Of a stretch of DNA of 64,000 bases, positions 1 to 10,900 are shown piece by piece; the first letter of the stretch is position 1, and each line of letters starts with the position of its first letter. The translations under genes and the position numbers were made by a program. This DNA is from Malassezia japonica (Eukaryota; Basidiomycota; Malasseziomycetes; Malasseziales; Malasseziaceae): contig NC_083371.1 in assembly GCF_029542785.1 (NCBI RefSeq), positions 1,350,236 to 1,414,235 on the forward strand. The letters run 5' to 3'. A model generated the notes under the pieces. That model made no database searches. It was not told where the DNA came from and saw only the letters and a program-made list of their open reading frames with translations.

Positions 1-218
1 CGCCTCCGCCGCCAGCGGTCGAAAAGGTCGTGCTGCAGCCGCGAGAGGCACAGGCGCCGGCGCGCCCGGCCGCTTGGAACGCGCGGCACGCCAACCTCGA
101 TGCATTCTTTGACGACGACGAGAGCAGCGACGGCGCAAGCCTCGACGACCCCGCGGCGGAGGACGAGGAGTACGAAGTGAGCGACTCGGATGTGGAGTCC
201 GACGACCCCGTAGCGTAG
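1..218 (+). CDS. 3' end of an unidentified gene with acidic C-terminus (partial)
   Basis: The frame is open from base 3 and ends at the TAG at 216-218, so this is the C-terminal part of a gene that begins before the window. About 71 residues are visible. They are Pro/Ala-rich at first, then a WNARHANLDAFF stretch, then a strongly acidic Asp/Glu/Ser tail. Such tails are common in nuclear and nucleolar proteins, but nothing here identifies a family. The next gene (ENP1) starts 44 bp downstream on the same strand. Confidence is for its being coding; the function is unknown. Confidence 0.6.
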   Translation, partial: PPPPAVEKVVLQPREAQAPARPAAWNARHANLDAFFDDDESSDGASLDDPAAEDEEYEVSDSDVESDDPVA

Positions 219-227
219 AAAAGGCGT

Positions 228-241
228 CGAAATTTTTGTCC
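228..241 (+). promoter_or_regulatory. RRPE-like element upstream of ENP1
   Basis: The 14-mer CGAAATTTTTGTCC lies 21 bp before the ENP1 start codon. Exactly the same 14-mer occurs upstream of NOP6 (44242-44255, minus strand). It resembles the rRNA-processing element (GAAAATTTTT type) known from yeast ribosome-biogenesis promoters. It overlaps a CCTCCAC core at 240-246, one base short of the TGTGGAGG element described below. Confidence 0.55.
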
Positions 242-262
242 TCCACTGCAATTTTCGCTGCG

Positions 263-1753
263 ATGCCCAAAGCCCCCTCTTCGCAGCGCCGCGGCGCGCG
301 GCCGGAAGGGCACCGCCCGCTCGCGCAAGATATCCAAGAAGACCAGATGGTGTCGCGCTTCGGCCGTGTGCGCACGCCGAACCAGCGCCACAAGAAGAGC
401 AAGGCGGCCGACGACGACGAGGGCGAAGGCCCAAGCCCCGGCATGAAGGTCACCGGCGGCCGCGCCGGCAAGACGGTCGTCGATCCCAAGCTCAGTCGCA
501 ACATTCTGCGTCTTGCACGTGAGCAGCAGGACGAGATCGAGCGCGAAGAAGGCGAGCTCGAGGCGGAAGAAGAGTACGAGCACCCGACGCCCGCCTTCCG
601 CGGCGACGACGACCTCGAGGACGACGACGAGGGCGACGACGACGAGGCGTCGCTTGACAGTGATGATGGCGGCGACTTTTACGACCCCGACTATGCACAG
701 CTCGATATCCAGCCCGAAGACCACGCGCTGCTCGACCGGCACGACGAGGAGGAGGAGCGTGCTCTGGCCGAGGTCGGCGAGGACGGCCTGCCGCGGCCAC
801 GCACCAAGACGCTTGCGGACCTTATTATGGCCAAAATCAACGCCGCAGAAGAGGGCGAGGCGATGGAGTCGCACGACGACGACGAGCGCATGATGCCACC
901 GGGCATCAACCCCAAAGTGATCGAGGTCTACGCCAAGGTCGGCGAGCTCCTCTCACGATACAAGTCGGGGCCGCTCCCCAAAGCGTTCAAGATTATTCCT
1001 TCGCTGCCCGCGTGGGAAGACGTGCTGTACATTACGAACCCCGAGACCTGGACGCCGCACGCGACGCTCGCCGCGACGCGCATCTTTGTGTCCAACTTTA
1101 AGCCCGCGCAGTGCGAGCGGTACTACCAGCTCGTGTTCCTCGACAAGATCCGCGACGAGATCCGCGAGAACAAAAAGGTGAGCTACCAGATGTACGAGGC
1201 GATCAAAAAGTCGCTGTACAAGCCGGCCGCCTTTTTCAAAGGCATCATCTTTCCCCTCTGCGACGGCGGCGGCGTGACGCTAAAAGAGGCGGCGATCATC
1301 GGCTCGGTCCTGTCCAAGGTCTCGATTCCAGTGCTGCACTCGGCGGCGGCGCTGCTGCGTCTCGCCGAGATGGAGTACACCGGCCCGACGTCGCTCTTTA
1401 TCCGCATTCTCCTCGACAAGAAGTACGCGCTGCCGTACAAGGTGATTGACGCCCTCGTCTACCACTTTTTGCAGTTCGCCGACAAGTCCAAGGGCGTCGA
1501 GCTCACCCGGACGCGCGCCGGTGTCGTGGGCGAGCGCCGCATGCCGGTGCTCTGGCACCAGAGCCTGCTCGTCTTTGTGCAGCGCTACAAGAGCGACCTG
1601 ACGCCGGACCAGAAGCTCGCGCTTCTTGACCTGATCCGCGTTCAGAAGCACGCGGGGATCGAGCCCGACATTCGCCGTGAGCTGTCGACGGGCGAGTCGC
1701 GCGGCGAGATGCTGCCCGAGCCGCTGGACGAGGACGACGACATGTCGCTTTGA
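263..1753 (+). CDS. ENP1: Bystin / Enp1, 40S ribosome biogenesis factor
   Basis: This encodes 496 aa. Bystin (yeast Enp1) is a nucleolar and cytoplasmic factor of the pre-40S particle, needed for processing at the 5' end of 18S rRNA. The first ATG (263, MPKAPSSQ) is used; the frame is open further upstream but has no ATG. The N-terminal ~215 residues are basic then very acidic, as usual for the family. The C-terminal half (about residues 220-460) is the bystin domain, with YKPAAFFKGIIFPLC, LKEAAIIGSVLSKVSIPVLH and ALPYKVIDALVYHFL. The tail is acidic (DEDDDMSL). No intron is needed. It converges with HSP90 across an 86-bp gap. An RRPE-like box lies just upstream. Confidence 0.97.
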   Translation: MPKAPSSQRRGARPEGHRPLAQDIQEDQMVSRFGRVRTPNQRHKKSKAADDDEGEGPSPGMKVTGGRAGKTVVDPKLSRNILRLAREQQDEIEREEGELEAEEEYEHPTPAFRGDDDLEDDDEGDDDEASLDSDDGGDFYDPDYAQLDIQPEDHALLDRHDEEEERALAEVGEDGLPRPRTKTLADLIMAKINAAEEGEAMESHDDDERMMPPGINPKVIEVYAKVGELLSRYKSGPLPKAFKIIPSLPAWEDVLYITNPETWTPHATLAATRIFVSNFKPAQCERYYQLVFLDKIRDEIRENKKVSYQMYEAIKKSLYKPAAFFKGIIFPLCDGGGVTLKEAAIIGSVLSKVSIPVLHSAAALLRLAEMEYTGPTSLFIRILLDKKYALPYKVIDALVYHFLQFADKSKGVELTRTRAGVVGERRMPVLWHQSLLVFVQRYKSDLTPDQKLALLDLIRVQKHAGIEPDIRRELSTGESRGEMLPEPLDEDDDMSL

Positions 1754-1839
1754 TGGGGACGTGACAATCGGGTTATTTCATAGTCTATACGAGCCAACCC
1801 GGTACGGTATCTACTGGAAAACAAGGGGGAAGGGGGCAT

Positions 1840-3933
1840 TTAGTCGATCGACTCCATGGCCGACTCACCCGCAGGCTCCTCCGCCTTGGGGGCCTCCTCC
1901 GTCTGCTCGGGGGTACCCATGTCGTCGATCGAGAGACCGAGCGAGATGAGCTTGAACAGGCGGTTGGCAAACTCTTGAGGCTGCTCCAGCGTAAAGCCCG
2001 AGGTGAGCAGGCTGCTGTCGTAGAGCAGGAAGGTGAGGTCGCGAACGGTGGGGTCGTTCTTGTCCTGGGCAACCTTGGCAGCAAGCTCCTTAATGATGGG
2101 GTTGTGCGGGTTGATCTCCATGGTCTTCTTCGAGGCCATGTACTGCGACATGGACGTGTCACGGAGGGCCTGGGCCTTCATGATACGCTCCATGTTGGCC
2201 GACCAGCCAAACTGGCCCGTGACCAAAACGCAGGGCGATCCAACAATGCGGTTCGACACGGCAACCTTTTCGACCTTCTCGCCGAGAATGTCCTTGATGG
2301 TCTTGGTGAGGTCCTCAAACTTGGTGGCCTCCTCCTCGCGCTGCTTCTTCTCCTCGTCCGACTCCTCGAGCTCGAGACCCTCCTTCGAGACCGAGACGAG
2401 CTTCTTGCCCTCAAACTCCTTGAGCTGCGACACGGCGTACTCGTCAATGGGGTCCACCATCAGGAGCACCTCAAAGCCCTTCTTCTTGAGCACCTCGAGG
2501 AAAGGCGAGTCGCGCACAGCGGCGAGGCTCTCACCCGTGAGGTAGTAAATGTTCTTCTGGATCTCGGGCATGCGAGTGATGTAGTCCTTGAGCGAGGTCT
2601 GCTCATCGCCGCTCTTGGTAGAGTGGAAGCGGAGGAACTCGGCGAGCTTGGCGCGGTGGGTAGCGTCCTCGTGGATACCGAGCTTGAGGTTCTTGCCAAA
2701 GGCCTCGTAGAACTTGGCAAAGTTGTCCTTGTCCTCGGCAATCTCCGAGATCATGTCGAGGGTCTTCTTGACCAAGTTCTTGCGGATGACCTTGAGGATC
2801 TTGTTCTGCTGAAGCGTCTCACGCGAGATGTTCAGGGGCAGGTCCTCCGAGTCGACAATACCCTTGACAAAGTTGAGGTACTCGGGCATGAGCTCGTCGC
2901 AGTCCTCAGTGATAAAGACGCGGCGGACGTAGAGCTTGATGTTGCTCTTCTTCTTCTTGTTCTCAAACATGTCAAACGGAGCACGCTTGGGAATAAAGAG
3001 GATGGCCTTGAACTCGAGCTGGCCCTCCACCGAGAAGTGCTTCACAGCAAGGTGGTCCTCCCAGTCGTTCGAGAGGGTCTTGTAGAACGAGGCGTACTCC
3101 TCGGGGTTGATCGTCTTGGGCTCGCGCGTCCAGAGAGGCTTGGTCTTGTTCAGCTCCTCGTTTTCGGTGACGAGCTCCTTGACCTTCTTCTTCTCCTTCT
3201 TGTCCGCCGACTCGTCGTCAATCTCCTCAATCTTGGACTTCTTCTCGGCGTCCGCCTCCTCGGTCTCGGGCTCCTCGACCTCCTTCTCGACCTCCTTGGT
3301 GACAACGAGCTCAATGGGGTACGAGATAAACTCCGAGTGCTTCTTGACAATCTCCTTGATGCGCTTCTCCTCGAGGTAATCGAGCTGGTCCTCCTTCAGG
3401 TGAAGGCGGAGCTCGGTACCGCGGCCAAGAGGAGCGTTCTTGGTGTCTTGGGTGATGGTGAAGGTGCCACCAGCAGCGCTCTCCCAGACGTACTGCTCGT
3501 CGTCGTTGTGCTTGGTGATCAGCTCCACCTTGTCGGCAACGAGGTAGGCCGAGTAGAAACCGACACCAAACTGACCAATCATGGAGATATCAGCACCCGA
3601 GCTGAGCGCCTCCATAAAGGCCTTAGTGCCCGACTTGGCAATGGTACCAATGTTGTTCACCAGGTCGGCCTTGGTCATACCGACACCCGTGTCGCGGATC
3701 GAGAGGACCTTGTTCTCCTTGTCGGGGGTGATGCGGATGAACAGATCCTTGCCCGAGTCCAGAACACTGGGGTCGGTCAGGGCCTGGTAGCGGACCTTGT
3801 CGAGCGCATCCGACGCGTTCGAGATCAGCTCACGAAGGAAAATCTCCTTGTTGCTGTAGAACGTGTTGATGATCAGATCCAGCAGCTGACTGATGTCGGC
3901 GGCAAAGCCGAACGTCTCTTGGTTCTCTGCCAT
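1840..3933 (-). CDS. HSP90: Cytosolic HSP90 molecular chaperone with atypical C-terminus MESID
   Basis: This encodes 697 aa, the normal length for cytosolic Hsp90, with no intron. The N-terminal ATPase domain (about residues 1-212) shows the conserved start [18 protein letters not shown], the [17 protein letters not shown] segment and the GTIAKSGT and [17 protein letters not shown] loops. A charged linker (about 212-260) is rich in Glu/Lys. The middle domain carries the LPLNISRE segment with the catalytic Arg, and the C-terminal dimerisation domain follows. The last five residues are MESID; I checked them codon by codon at 1843-1857. Eukaryotic cytosolic Hsp90 normally ends in MEEVD, the docking tail for TPR co-chaperones. 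The promoter has a step-type heat-shock element and a TATA box. Confidence 0.99.
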   Translation of the reverse strand: MAENQETFGFAADISQLLDLIINTFYSNKEIFLRELISNASDALDKVRYQALTDPSVLDSGKDLFIRITPDKENKVLSIRDTGVGMTKADLVNNIGTIAKSGTKAFMEALSSGADISMIGQFGVGFYSAYLVADKVELITKHNDDEQYVWESAAGGTFTITQDTKNAPLGRGTELRLHLKEDQLDYLEEKRIKEIVKKHSEFISYPIELVVTKEVEKEVEEPETEEADAEKKSKIEEIDDESADKKEKKKVKELVTENEELNKTKPLWTREPKTINPEEYASFYKTLSNDWEDHLAVKHFSVEGQLEFKAILFIPKRAPFDMFENKKKKSNIKLYVRRVFITEDCDELMPEYLNFVKGIVDSEDLPLNISRETLQQNKILKVIRKNLVKKTLDMISEIAEDKDNFAKFYEAFGKNLKLGIHEDATHRAKLAEFLRFHSTKSGDEQTSLKDYITRMPEIQKNIYYLTGESLAAVRDSPFLEVLKKKGFEVLLMVDPIDEYAVSQLKEFEGKKLVSVSKEGLELEESDEEKKQREEEATKFEDLTKTIKDILGEKVEKVAVSNRIVGSPCVLVTGQFGWSANMERIMKAQALRDTSMSQYMASKKTMEINPHNPIIKELAAKVAQDKNDPTVRDLTFLLYDSSLLTSGFTLEQPQEFANRLFKLISLGLSIDDMGTPEQTEEAPKAEEPAGESAMESID

Positions 3934-3974
3934 GATGTTTCGCGTTACTGGTGAACAGAAAGGGCGGCCTGGGT

Positions 3975-3980
3975 TTTATA
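3975..3980 (-). promoter_or_regulatory. TATA box of HSP90
   Basis: The minus strand reads TATAAA in a TATAAAAC context, 42-47 bp upstream of the HSP90 ATG. The heat-shock element lies just behind it. Confidence 0.6.
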
Positions 3981-4002
3981 TTCGCAGCGCCTCCCTTGCG
4001 CA

Positions 4003-4027
4003 CTTCCACACTTTTCTGTGTGGTTCT
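4003..4027 (-). promoter_or_regulatory. Step-type heat-shock element upstream of HSP90
   Basis: On the plus strand TTC triplets stand at 4004-4006, 4014-4016 and 4024-4026, exactly 10 bp apart; a fourth in-phase TTC is at 4044-4046. On the HSP90 strand this reads GAA-N7-GAA-N7-GAA. That is the step-type arrangement of nGAAn units bound by Hsf1 trimers in yeasts. It lies about 70-95 bp before the HSP90 ATG and about 25 bp behind its TATA box. Confidence 0.65.
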
Positions 4028-4412
4028 CTGGCCCCGCCGCGTCTTCGCTGCACGTCCATGTGGCCCTCCACCGAAGGTGCTGGAACCCAAAAAGACCACA
4101 TGGGGTACCACGTGGGAATTTCTTTTTTTCGGCCGATTTTTTGTAAGGCCAGCGCGGCGCCAGCCAACCAGCCCGCGGCGGGGGGCAGCGCACGGCGCGG
4201 CTCCGTCCGATCTCCCTCCGGCCGCGCTGCACTTGGGCAAGGGTCTGGTTTTATCGGGCTTGGGACCCACGACCACGAGTGACGCTTTTTGGGATCGCGT
4301 GTCAACCTGCTCTTTCCTTCGTAGCGAAGGGAACATGCTATCCTTGCTGTCGAGACTCAGCTGGCCTCCCCCGCTATCTCGCGCAGCGCTCCCGTTGTTC
4401 TAATTCTCTTAC

Positions 4413-6727
4413 ATGTATTCCCCTTCTCCACCGCCGGTCGCGGCGTCCAACGCATATGTGTACCTCAATCACCAGCAGTCCCTGGCGTCGAACCCATATG
4501 CGTCGCACGCGCAGTCGACCCACCACCTCAGCGGCGGCATGAACGCCAGCTCGATGGGCGACATGGGCCTTGTCGGCGGAGCGTCGTCGGCGGCCGCGCT
4601 CAGCTCGGGTCCGCCCGCGAGCTCCGCGTACGGCAATGGTTCGCCGTTCGGCGCGATGAACTCGCCGCGCTACGACACTGCTGGCATGGGCTGGCTGTCG
4701 CGCTTTCCGCCGCAGCAGTCCCATCTGGCCCAGTCCACAAACGGGACGCCGGTCGGCCCTATGCCTGCGGCGCTCAACCACGGTGTGCCCTCGTCGCCGG
4801 GCTATCCTGGCATGGGCTCCTCGCCGCACATGTCAGTCATGGGGTCGTCCGTGTCGCCTGCAACGCCGCAGACACAAACGCAAAGCACGCGTGCGGCGAG
4901 CTCGGCGGGCACCTCGTCCGAGTGGCAGCAACAGATTTACTGTGCAGATATCTCGCGTCAGTCGTACTCGCCGCATCACCATGCGCGCGCGGCTGCGCTG
5001 GCGGCGCGTAGCTCGGTCAACGCCGGCCCGGACTCGAAGAAAGGCATCCAGCTGCCGGCCGGCGCTGCGGCGAACGGCCTGTCGTTCCCGCTGCGCGGCG
5101 ACAGCAAGGGTGGTGACGAGTCCTACGCTGGCCTGAGCACGAGCCCCAGCAAGAGCGCCGGCCTGCGCACGTCCAAAGCGAACGATGAAGAAGCGAACGA
5201 GCAGTCGTGGTCAATGATCGACATGGGGGGTCTGAACCTCAAGACGATCGGCAACGAAGTGTTCCGCTACACCTTCCTCACTTCGCTATTCATTAACCAC
5301 AACAGCATCACGACACTTTCGCCTGCCGTGGTGCAGCTGCGCAACCTCTCTGTACTGGATGCGAGCGGCAACAAGCTCGTCATGATCCCCCCCGAGCTCG
5401 GCATGCTGACCGAGCTGCGCGGACTCTTTTTGTTTGATAACTGCCTCACGGTGCTTCCTCCCGAGCTCGGCACGCTGTACCAGCTGGAGATGCTGGGCAT
5501 CGAAGGCAACCCGCTGCAGGAGAACCTCATGAGCATTATCCAGCACGAAGGCACGCAGGCGCTGATTGCCTTTTTGCGCGACTCGTGCCCCGTGCCGGTC
5601 CCTCCGCCGGAGCGTGAGTGGATTACGCTCGAGACGGACGTGCCGAACGTGTCCGAGGAGGAGTCGGCGAACAACACGTTTGCCGTCCTGTCCTACAATG
5701 TGCTCTGCGAAAAGTACGCGACGCCGCAAATGTACGGCTACACGCCGGGCTGGGCGCTCGTGTGGGACTACCGCAAAGAGTTTATCCTGCAAGAGATCAT
5801 GAGCTACGGTGCCGACATCTGCTGTCTCCAGGAACTGGAGATGGGCCAGTACGAAGAGTACTTTGAGCCAAAGCTGCAACAGAACGACTACGAGGGCCTC
5901 TTTTGGCCCAAGTCGCGTGCGCGCACGATGCGCGAGGACGAGCGCCGCCATGTCGATGGATGTGCGACCTTTTTCAACTCGCGCGTGTACCGTCTGGTGG
6001 ACAAGCAGCTGATCGAGTTTAACCAGCTCGCACTGCAGCGCCCCGACTTTAAAAAGACGGAGGATATCTTCAACCGTGTGATGACCAAAGACAATGTGGC
6101 CGCGATTGCCATGCTCGAGCACCGCAAGACGGGTGCAAAGCTGCTGCTGGCCAATGCACACATGCACTGGGACCCCGCGTTCCGCGACGTAAAGATGGTG
6201 CAGACCGCGATGCTCATGGAGCAGCTCGAGAGCATCAGCAACCGCTTTGCCAAGATGCCGTCGCAGGTGAAGCTGGAAGGCAACGCGACGCCGCCCAAGT
6301 ACACCTCCGGCAAGCAGATTCCCATGGTGATCTGCGGCGACTTTAACTCGACCCCCGACTCGGGCGTATACGAGTTTTTGAGCCAAGGCACCGCCGCCCC
6401 GGATCACGAAGACTTTATGGACCATACCTACGGCACGTACACCTCAGAGGGCCTGCGCCACAGCTGTGCACTGCGCAGCGCCTACAACAGCATCGGCGAG
6501 CTGCCGCTCACGAACCACACGCCCGGCTTCCGCGGCGCGATCGATTATATCTGGTACTCGACCAACACGCTCGCCGCGTCGGGCCTCCTGGGCGAGGTCG
6601 ACGCGACCTACCTCTCGCGTGTAGTGGGCTTCCCCAACGCCCACTTCCCATCTGAGTACGTTGCGAAACTAACCCCAGTCATGTATGTATCCTCGCCGAG
6701 TTTAAAGTCAAGCCGACCAAGGCATAG
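4413..6727 (+). CDS. CCR4: Ccr4, mRNA deadenylase of the CCR4-NOT complex
   Basis: This encodes 763 aa from two exons, 4413-6655 and 6679-6727, with a 23-nt intron at 6656-6678. Ccr4 is the exonuclease that shortens poly(A) tails in the cytoplasm as part of CCR4-NOT. The N-terminus (about 1-260) is low-complexity Ser/Gln/Gly. Leucine-rich repeats follow (about 270-385; LTSLFINHNSITTLSP, LSVLDASGNKLVMIPPELG), which bind the NOT1 scaffold in this family. The EEP nuclease domain (about 420-760) shows VLSYNVLCEKYATPQMYGY, the catalytic Glu in CLQELE, and VICGDFNSTPDSG. Splicing restores the catalytic His near the C-terminus (HFPS-DHV). Without splicing the frame runs on into the next gene's DNA. 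Confidence 0.96.
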
Positions 6728-6803
6728 TCGGCACGCTAGCGCTCACGCTTGGCATACCCATAGCGACCATACCCTGGTAGCCAAGGTACTACGCACCTTC
6801 TTT

Positions 6804-7704
6804 CTATACGTACATGCCCCCGTCGCCGACCTGCCCCGCGTCGCCGGTCGACTTGGACGCGAGGAGGAACTGCGCAGCAATCTGCCCCAGCGTCGTGCCG
6901 GATGCCGGACGCGGGGGGGGGAGCAGCGCACGGAGCACCTCGGCGTACCGCTCGTCGAGCGGCTCGGTGAGCGTCGCGAGGCGCGCATGCGCCTCGTCGT
7001 TCGTGATGCGCTGCAGCTCGTAAGGCACGGCCCAGCGCAGGGGCGGCGCCTGGAAGTTGGCGTGCGGCCGCAGCTTGTACGACGGGATGCTCAGCAGCAG
7101 CGCAGGCAGACGCTCGTACACGCCTTCTGCGTAGAATGCGGCCGCGGCGCCACTCACGGTGTTCGGCACACCCCACGGCGCGTACATCGGCCGCTGGGCC
7201 ATGGTCCATGCCTCGGGTGCTTTCTCCCCGGCCGGGACGTGCGCGAGGAAGCGCAGCGGCGCGTCGACCGGCGGCACGTCCGTGAGGTAGAGACTCGGCG
7301 TGTACGCTTGCACGACCGCGACGCTCGTCGGCTGCAGCGCGCCGAGCACGGCCTGTGCGAGCGGCGCACACGCGTCGCTCCGCAGCCAGTCTGGCCGGGG
7401 TACAAAGAGCAGGGCACTATTTCCAGAGAGAGAAACCCACGCACGCTGCGTCAGCACCACTACATACCTCTACGCCGCTGACCTGCACGGTGTGCGTCGC
7501 AGGCCACGCGGCGGACGGCGCGTGCGCACTGTTCAGCAGCGCGGCGCCCGCGTCGCCCAACAGCACGACGAGCGGCCGCCCTTTTTCGACATGCTCGGGA
7601 ACAATGCACACCTCGACGCTCTGCACAGGCGACGCCTCGTCCTCGTCCGACTCGAGCTCGTGCCGCGGCGGCGGCCCTTCCGCCAAGGCAGGGTCCCAGT
7701 CCAT
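6804..7704 (-). CDS. Candidate proteasome assembly chaperone 1 (Pba1/PSMG1-like)
   Basis: The product is 292 aa from exon 1 (7468-7704) and exon 2 (6804-7445), joined in phase 0 across a 22-nt intron at 7446-7467. The join gives VQVSGVE-RAWVSLSGNSALL without a break. The start is the ATG at 7704; the frame is open upstream but has no ATG. The protein has an acidic N-terminus, then alternating hydrophobic stretches (PLVVLLGDAGAALL, SVAVVQAYTPSLYL) and YERLPALLLSIPSY, loosely like PSMG1. It ends in Met-Tyr-Val, an HbYX motif (hydrophobic-Tyr-any), the C-terminal hook by which Pba1-Pba2 docks on proteasome alpha rings. Overall similarity is weak, so the assignment rests on length, context and the C-terminus. 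Confidence 0.5.
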
Positions 7705-7905
7705 GGTCTCGCTCCACAGCCTATGAAATCGCACGTCTCACGCGCCACGTAATTCCCGGCACGTCACATGCGCCACAATGCAAGGTAGACAAAGGCTGCA
7801 TGGGCTCCGGCCGACCCTGGCGGGGTGTTTCACCGCGGACCGCAGACGCCAGTGCGCTCATCGTCCGACGTCCGATCGGGTCGGGGAAGAGGGTAGGACC
7901 CGCAT

Positions 7906-10900
7906 ATGAGCCAAGCATCAGGGGCCGGAACGAATCCGCCCAAGGTCGAGACACAGGCCGTGGGCTCGGCCCGCCGTGGCGCAGCACCTGCCGTGGTGCC
8001 CGATACTAAGAACACCGCGCCGATCGTCGTGCCTGGAGGGGCCGAACGCCCCGAAGGGCCGATCGCGCGGCCTACTCCCGGCACGACGCCGCTCCCTGCT
8101 GCCCTTCAAGGTCAGCCTCCCGTCATTCCATACATGCAGTCGCGCCCGATGGAACCGGGCGCGCTCGTCCCGTCGAACACGCGTCCGCCGTACGGCGCGC
8201 CCCCGTCGCGTCCGCCAGTGCTCGGCCCGATGGGGGGTGCGCCGGGCGCGCCGCGTCCTGGTGCGCCGCCGAGCGTGCGGCCCCCGCCGTTTCTAGGCGG
8301 AGCCGTGGGTGGCGGTGCGCCCATGCCGGCCCGGCCCCCGTTCCTGGGGGCGCCGGGACGTAACAGCCCCGGCGGCGCGCCGGGTGCGCCGGGTGCGCCT
8401 GGTACGCCGGGCGTTCCCAGCGCGCTGCGTAGCGGCCCGCCAGCCGCGCTGCCGCCAAACAGCGGCGTGCCGAGCGGCGCGAATGCCTCGCCGGGCCGCG
8501 CGCCGCCAAGCGCGGCGCGCCCGCCGCCGAGCCCTGCCAAGGAAGGGCCATCGCGTGCAAACGCGCCTGCACTTGCGCCGCTTAACACGGCCGCACTGAG
8601 CGGCACTTCGACGCCGGCCGAGCAGACGCAGAGCACGGTGACGTCGCCGACGCAGAGCTTTATTCTGGAGCGCCATACCAACATCCAGCCGACGATGCCG
8701 AACCCGCTGGGTGGTGACTCGCTGCCGAATGCGAGCGCCAAGGACAGCGCTGCGTCGCGCGCGGGCTTTTCGACACTCGCGGGCGGCACCGGCAACGGCC
8801 CCGTGCCTTCGGACGCCAAGGGCTCGCCGCTCACGACGACCTCGCCGACGGCCGCCCCGGCCGACGGGCCGCTGCTCGACCACAGCCACCTGCAGCCGGG
8901 TGAGACGGTGTCGCTCTTGAGCCACACTCAGACGCTCGACATGTACCGCAAAAATGCCAAAAAGTCAAATGACCCCCAGCTGAACTACGAGCTGGCGGTC
9001 TTTATGCTGGACGTTGCGCACTCGCTGGAGGCCACTCCTTCTGATCCCGAGCAGGAAGCGGCGACGGAGCGCGAGGCACTCATCAAAGAGGCCACTTCCA
9101 TCCTCAAGAAGCTCGCCGACCGCGGCCACTGCGACTCGCAGTACCTCATCGGCGACTGCTACGCCAATGGATTCGGCACGCCAAAGGGCAAGCAGGACTT
9201 TGGCCAGGCGTACTCCTACTTTACGCTCGCCGCCAAGCACGGCCACCCCGATGCGGCGTACCGCGCCGGAACCTGCTACGAAAAGGGCTGGGGCTGCCGC
9301 CGCGACGCGGCCAAGGCCGTGCAGTTCTACCGCAAGGCCGCGAGCCAGGGCCACCCCGGCGCGCAGTACCGCCTGGGCACCGCCGAACTCAACGGCGAGC
9401 TGGGCCTGAAGCGCTCGGCCCGCGAGGGCGTCAAGTGGCTCAAGCGCAGTGCAGAGAGCGCCACGCCCGAGTTTCCGCACGCGCTGCACGAGCTCGCACT
9501 ACTGCACGAAAAGGGTATCCACAACGTGCTGTTTGCCGACCCAGAGTATAGCTGCGAGCTACTCGCAATGGCAGGCGAGATGGGCTATGCGCCGAGCGCG
9601 TACAAGCTCGGCGTGAACTACGAGTACGGGCGCATGGGATGCCCGCAGGACGGCGGTCTGAGTATCCACATGTACAACATTGCCGCACAGCAGAACCACA
9701 AGGAGGCATGCTTTGCGCTCACCGCGTGGTACCTCGTCGGCGCGCCGGGCATTCTCCCTCAGAGCGACACCGAGGCGTACCTCTGGGCAAAGCGCGCCGC
9801 GGAACAGGGACTCGCCAAGGCCGAGTACGCCTGCGGCTACTTTGCCGAGATGGGCGTCGGCACCAAGAAGGACCTTTCGGAGGCCAAGGGCTGGTACATC
9901 CTCGCTGCCGAGCACGGCGACAACCGCGCACACCAGCGCCTCTCGTCGCTCTCGGGCTACGCCGCAAAGAAGGTGTCGGCGGGCCAGCAAAGCCCGTCGG
10001 ACGAGTCCAGCGCAGTGATCGTCCAGCCGCTCTCGGCGCCGTTTCCGGGATCGCCAGTGAACGGCTCAACGCGCTCGCTCGGCGTACTCAAGTACCCGAC
10101 GCCCAAGGCCATGCGCGAGACACAGGCGTTCCAGCGCGACTTGCACTACCAGGCGCTCGTCGCAGTGACCAACGAGCGCGAGCGCAGCAAGGAGCGCGAG
10201 GCTCTCGGCATTACGTCGCCCAAGGCCACGTCGCCGACGTCGAACCAGTTTGGCGCGCCGCGCGGGGCCAACACGTTCCTTACAGGCTCCATGCCGAGGC
10301 CGGTGCGCCCGAGCAACCCGCCGAAGGAACGCGCCGCATCCGCCACGCGCTCGCCCAAGCCGGGCAACGGCGAGCCGATTCGCATGATCCAGGCCGGGCC
10401 ACGCGCAGGCTTTGCGCCGCTGCCGCCCAAGCCCGAGCCCGAGCCGGAGCCAGAGGCCAAGCCAGAGACCAAGCCGCAGTCGCCCAACGCGGGCGTCGTG
10501 CCGGGCGCTTTCCCAGGCGCCGCGTCCCCGCCATCAGGGGCGCGGCCGTTTGGCCAGCCGCAGAACCAGCCGCTCGGCGCACAGCCGCGGCCGGGTCAGC
10601 CGCAGGGCGCGCCGGGCCAGCAGCCGCCACCAGGCCAGCCGCGCCCGCCCCAGGCCGCCCCGCAGGGATCGCCCGCCCCAGGCCGCCCGCCGCAGGGATC
10701 GCCCGCCCCAGGCCGCCCGCCGCAAGGGCCGCCGGGCCAACAGCGCCCGCCCCAGGGCCCCCAGACCCCTCAAGGCCCCCAGGGTCCCCAGGCGCCCGCC
10801 GGCGCGCTCGGCCGGCCCCAAGGACCGCCAGGCCAGCAGCGCCCGCCGCAAGGTGCTCTGCCGCCGCCGAGCGGCCCGGGTGCTCGTCCGCCGTCGGGAT

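Larger units (their letters stand above)
3934..4412. other. Divergent promoter region HSP90 / CCR4
   Basis: This 479-bp gap lies between the divergent HSP90 and CCR4 start codons. Besides the HSP90 TATA box and heat-shock element it holds a CACGTG palindrome (4109-4114), long T-runs near 4120-4140 and a 6-bp inverted repeat, CCTTCG/CGAAGG, at 4316-4330. I see no gene in it. Confidence 0.6.

Noticed and set aside
1975..3954. Long plus-strand open frame (about 659 codons) across HSP90
   Set aside because: It is the exact antisense of HSP90. Leu/Asp/Glu-rich nonsense of this kind arises from GC-rich codon bias, and HSP90 motifs are complete on the minus strand.
4109..4126. GGGAATTTC region as an inverted heat-shock element
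   Set aside because: The GAA and TTC triplets overlap with a spacing of one base rather than two, so it does not fit nGAAnnTTCn.
6728..7481. Continuation of the CCR4 frame past its stop into the neighbouring gene
   Set aside because: Read-through only occurs if the 23-nt intron is ignored. Splicing restores the conserved DHV...AEFKVKP end and a stop at 6727.
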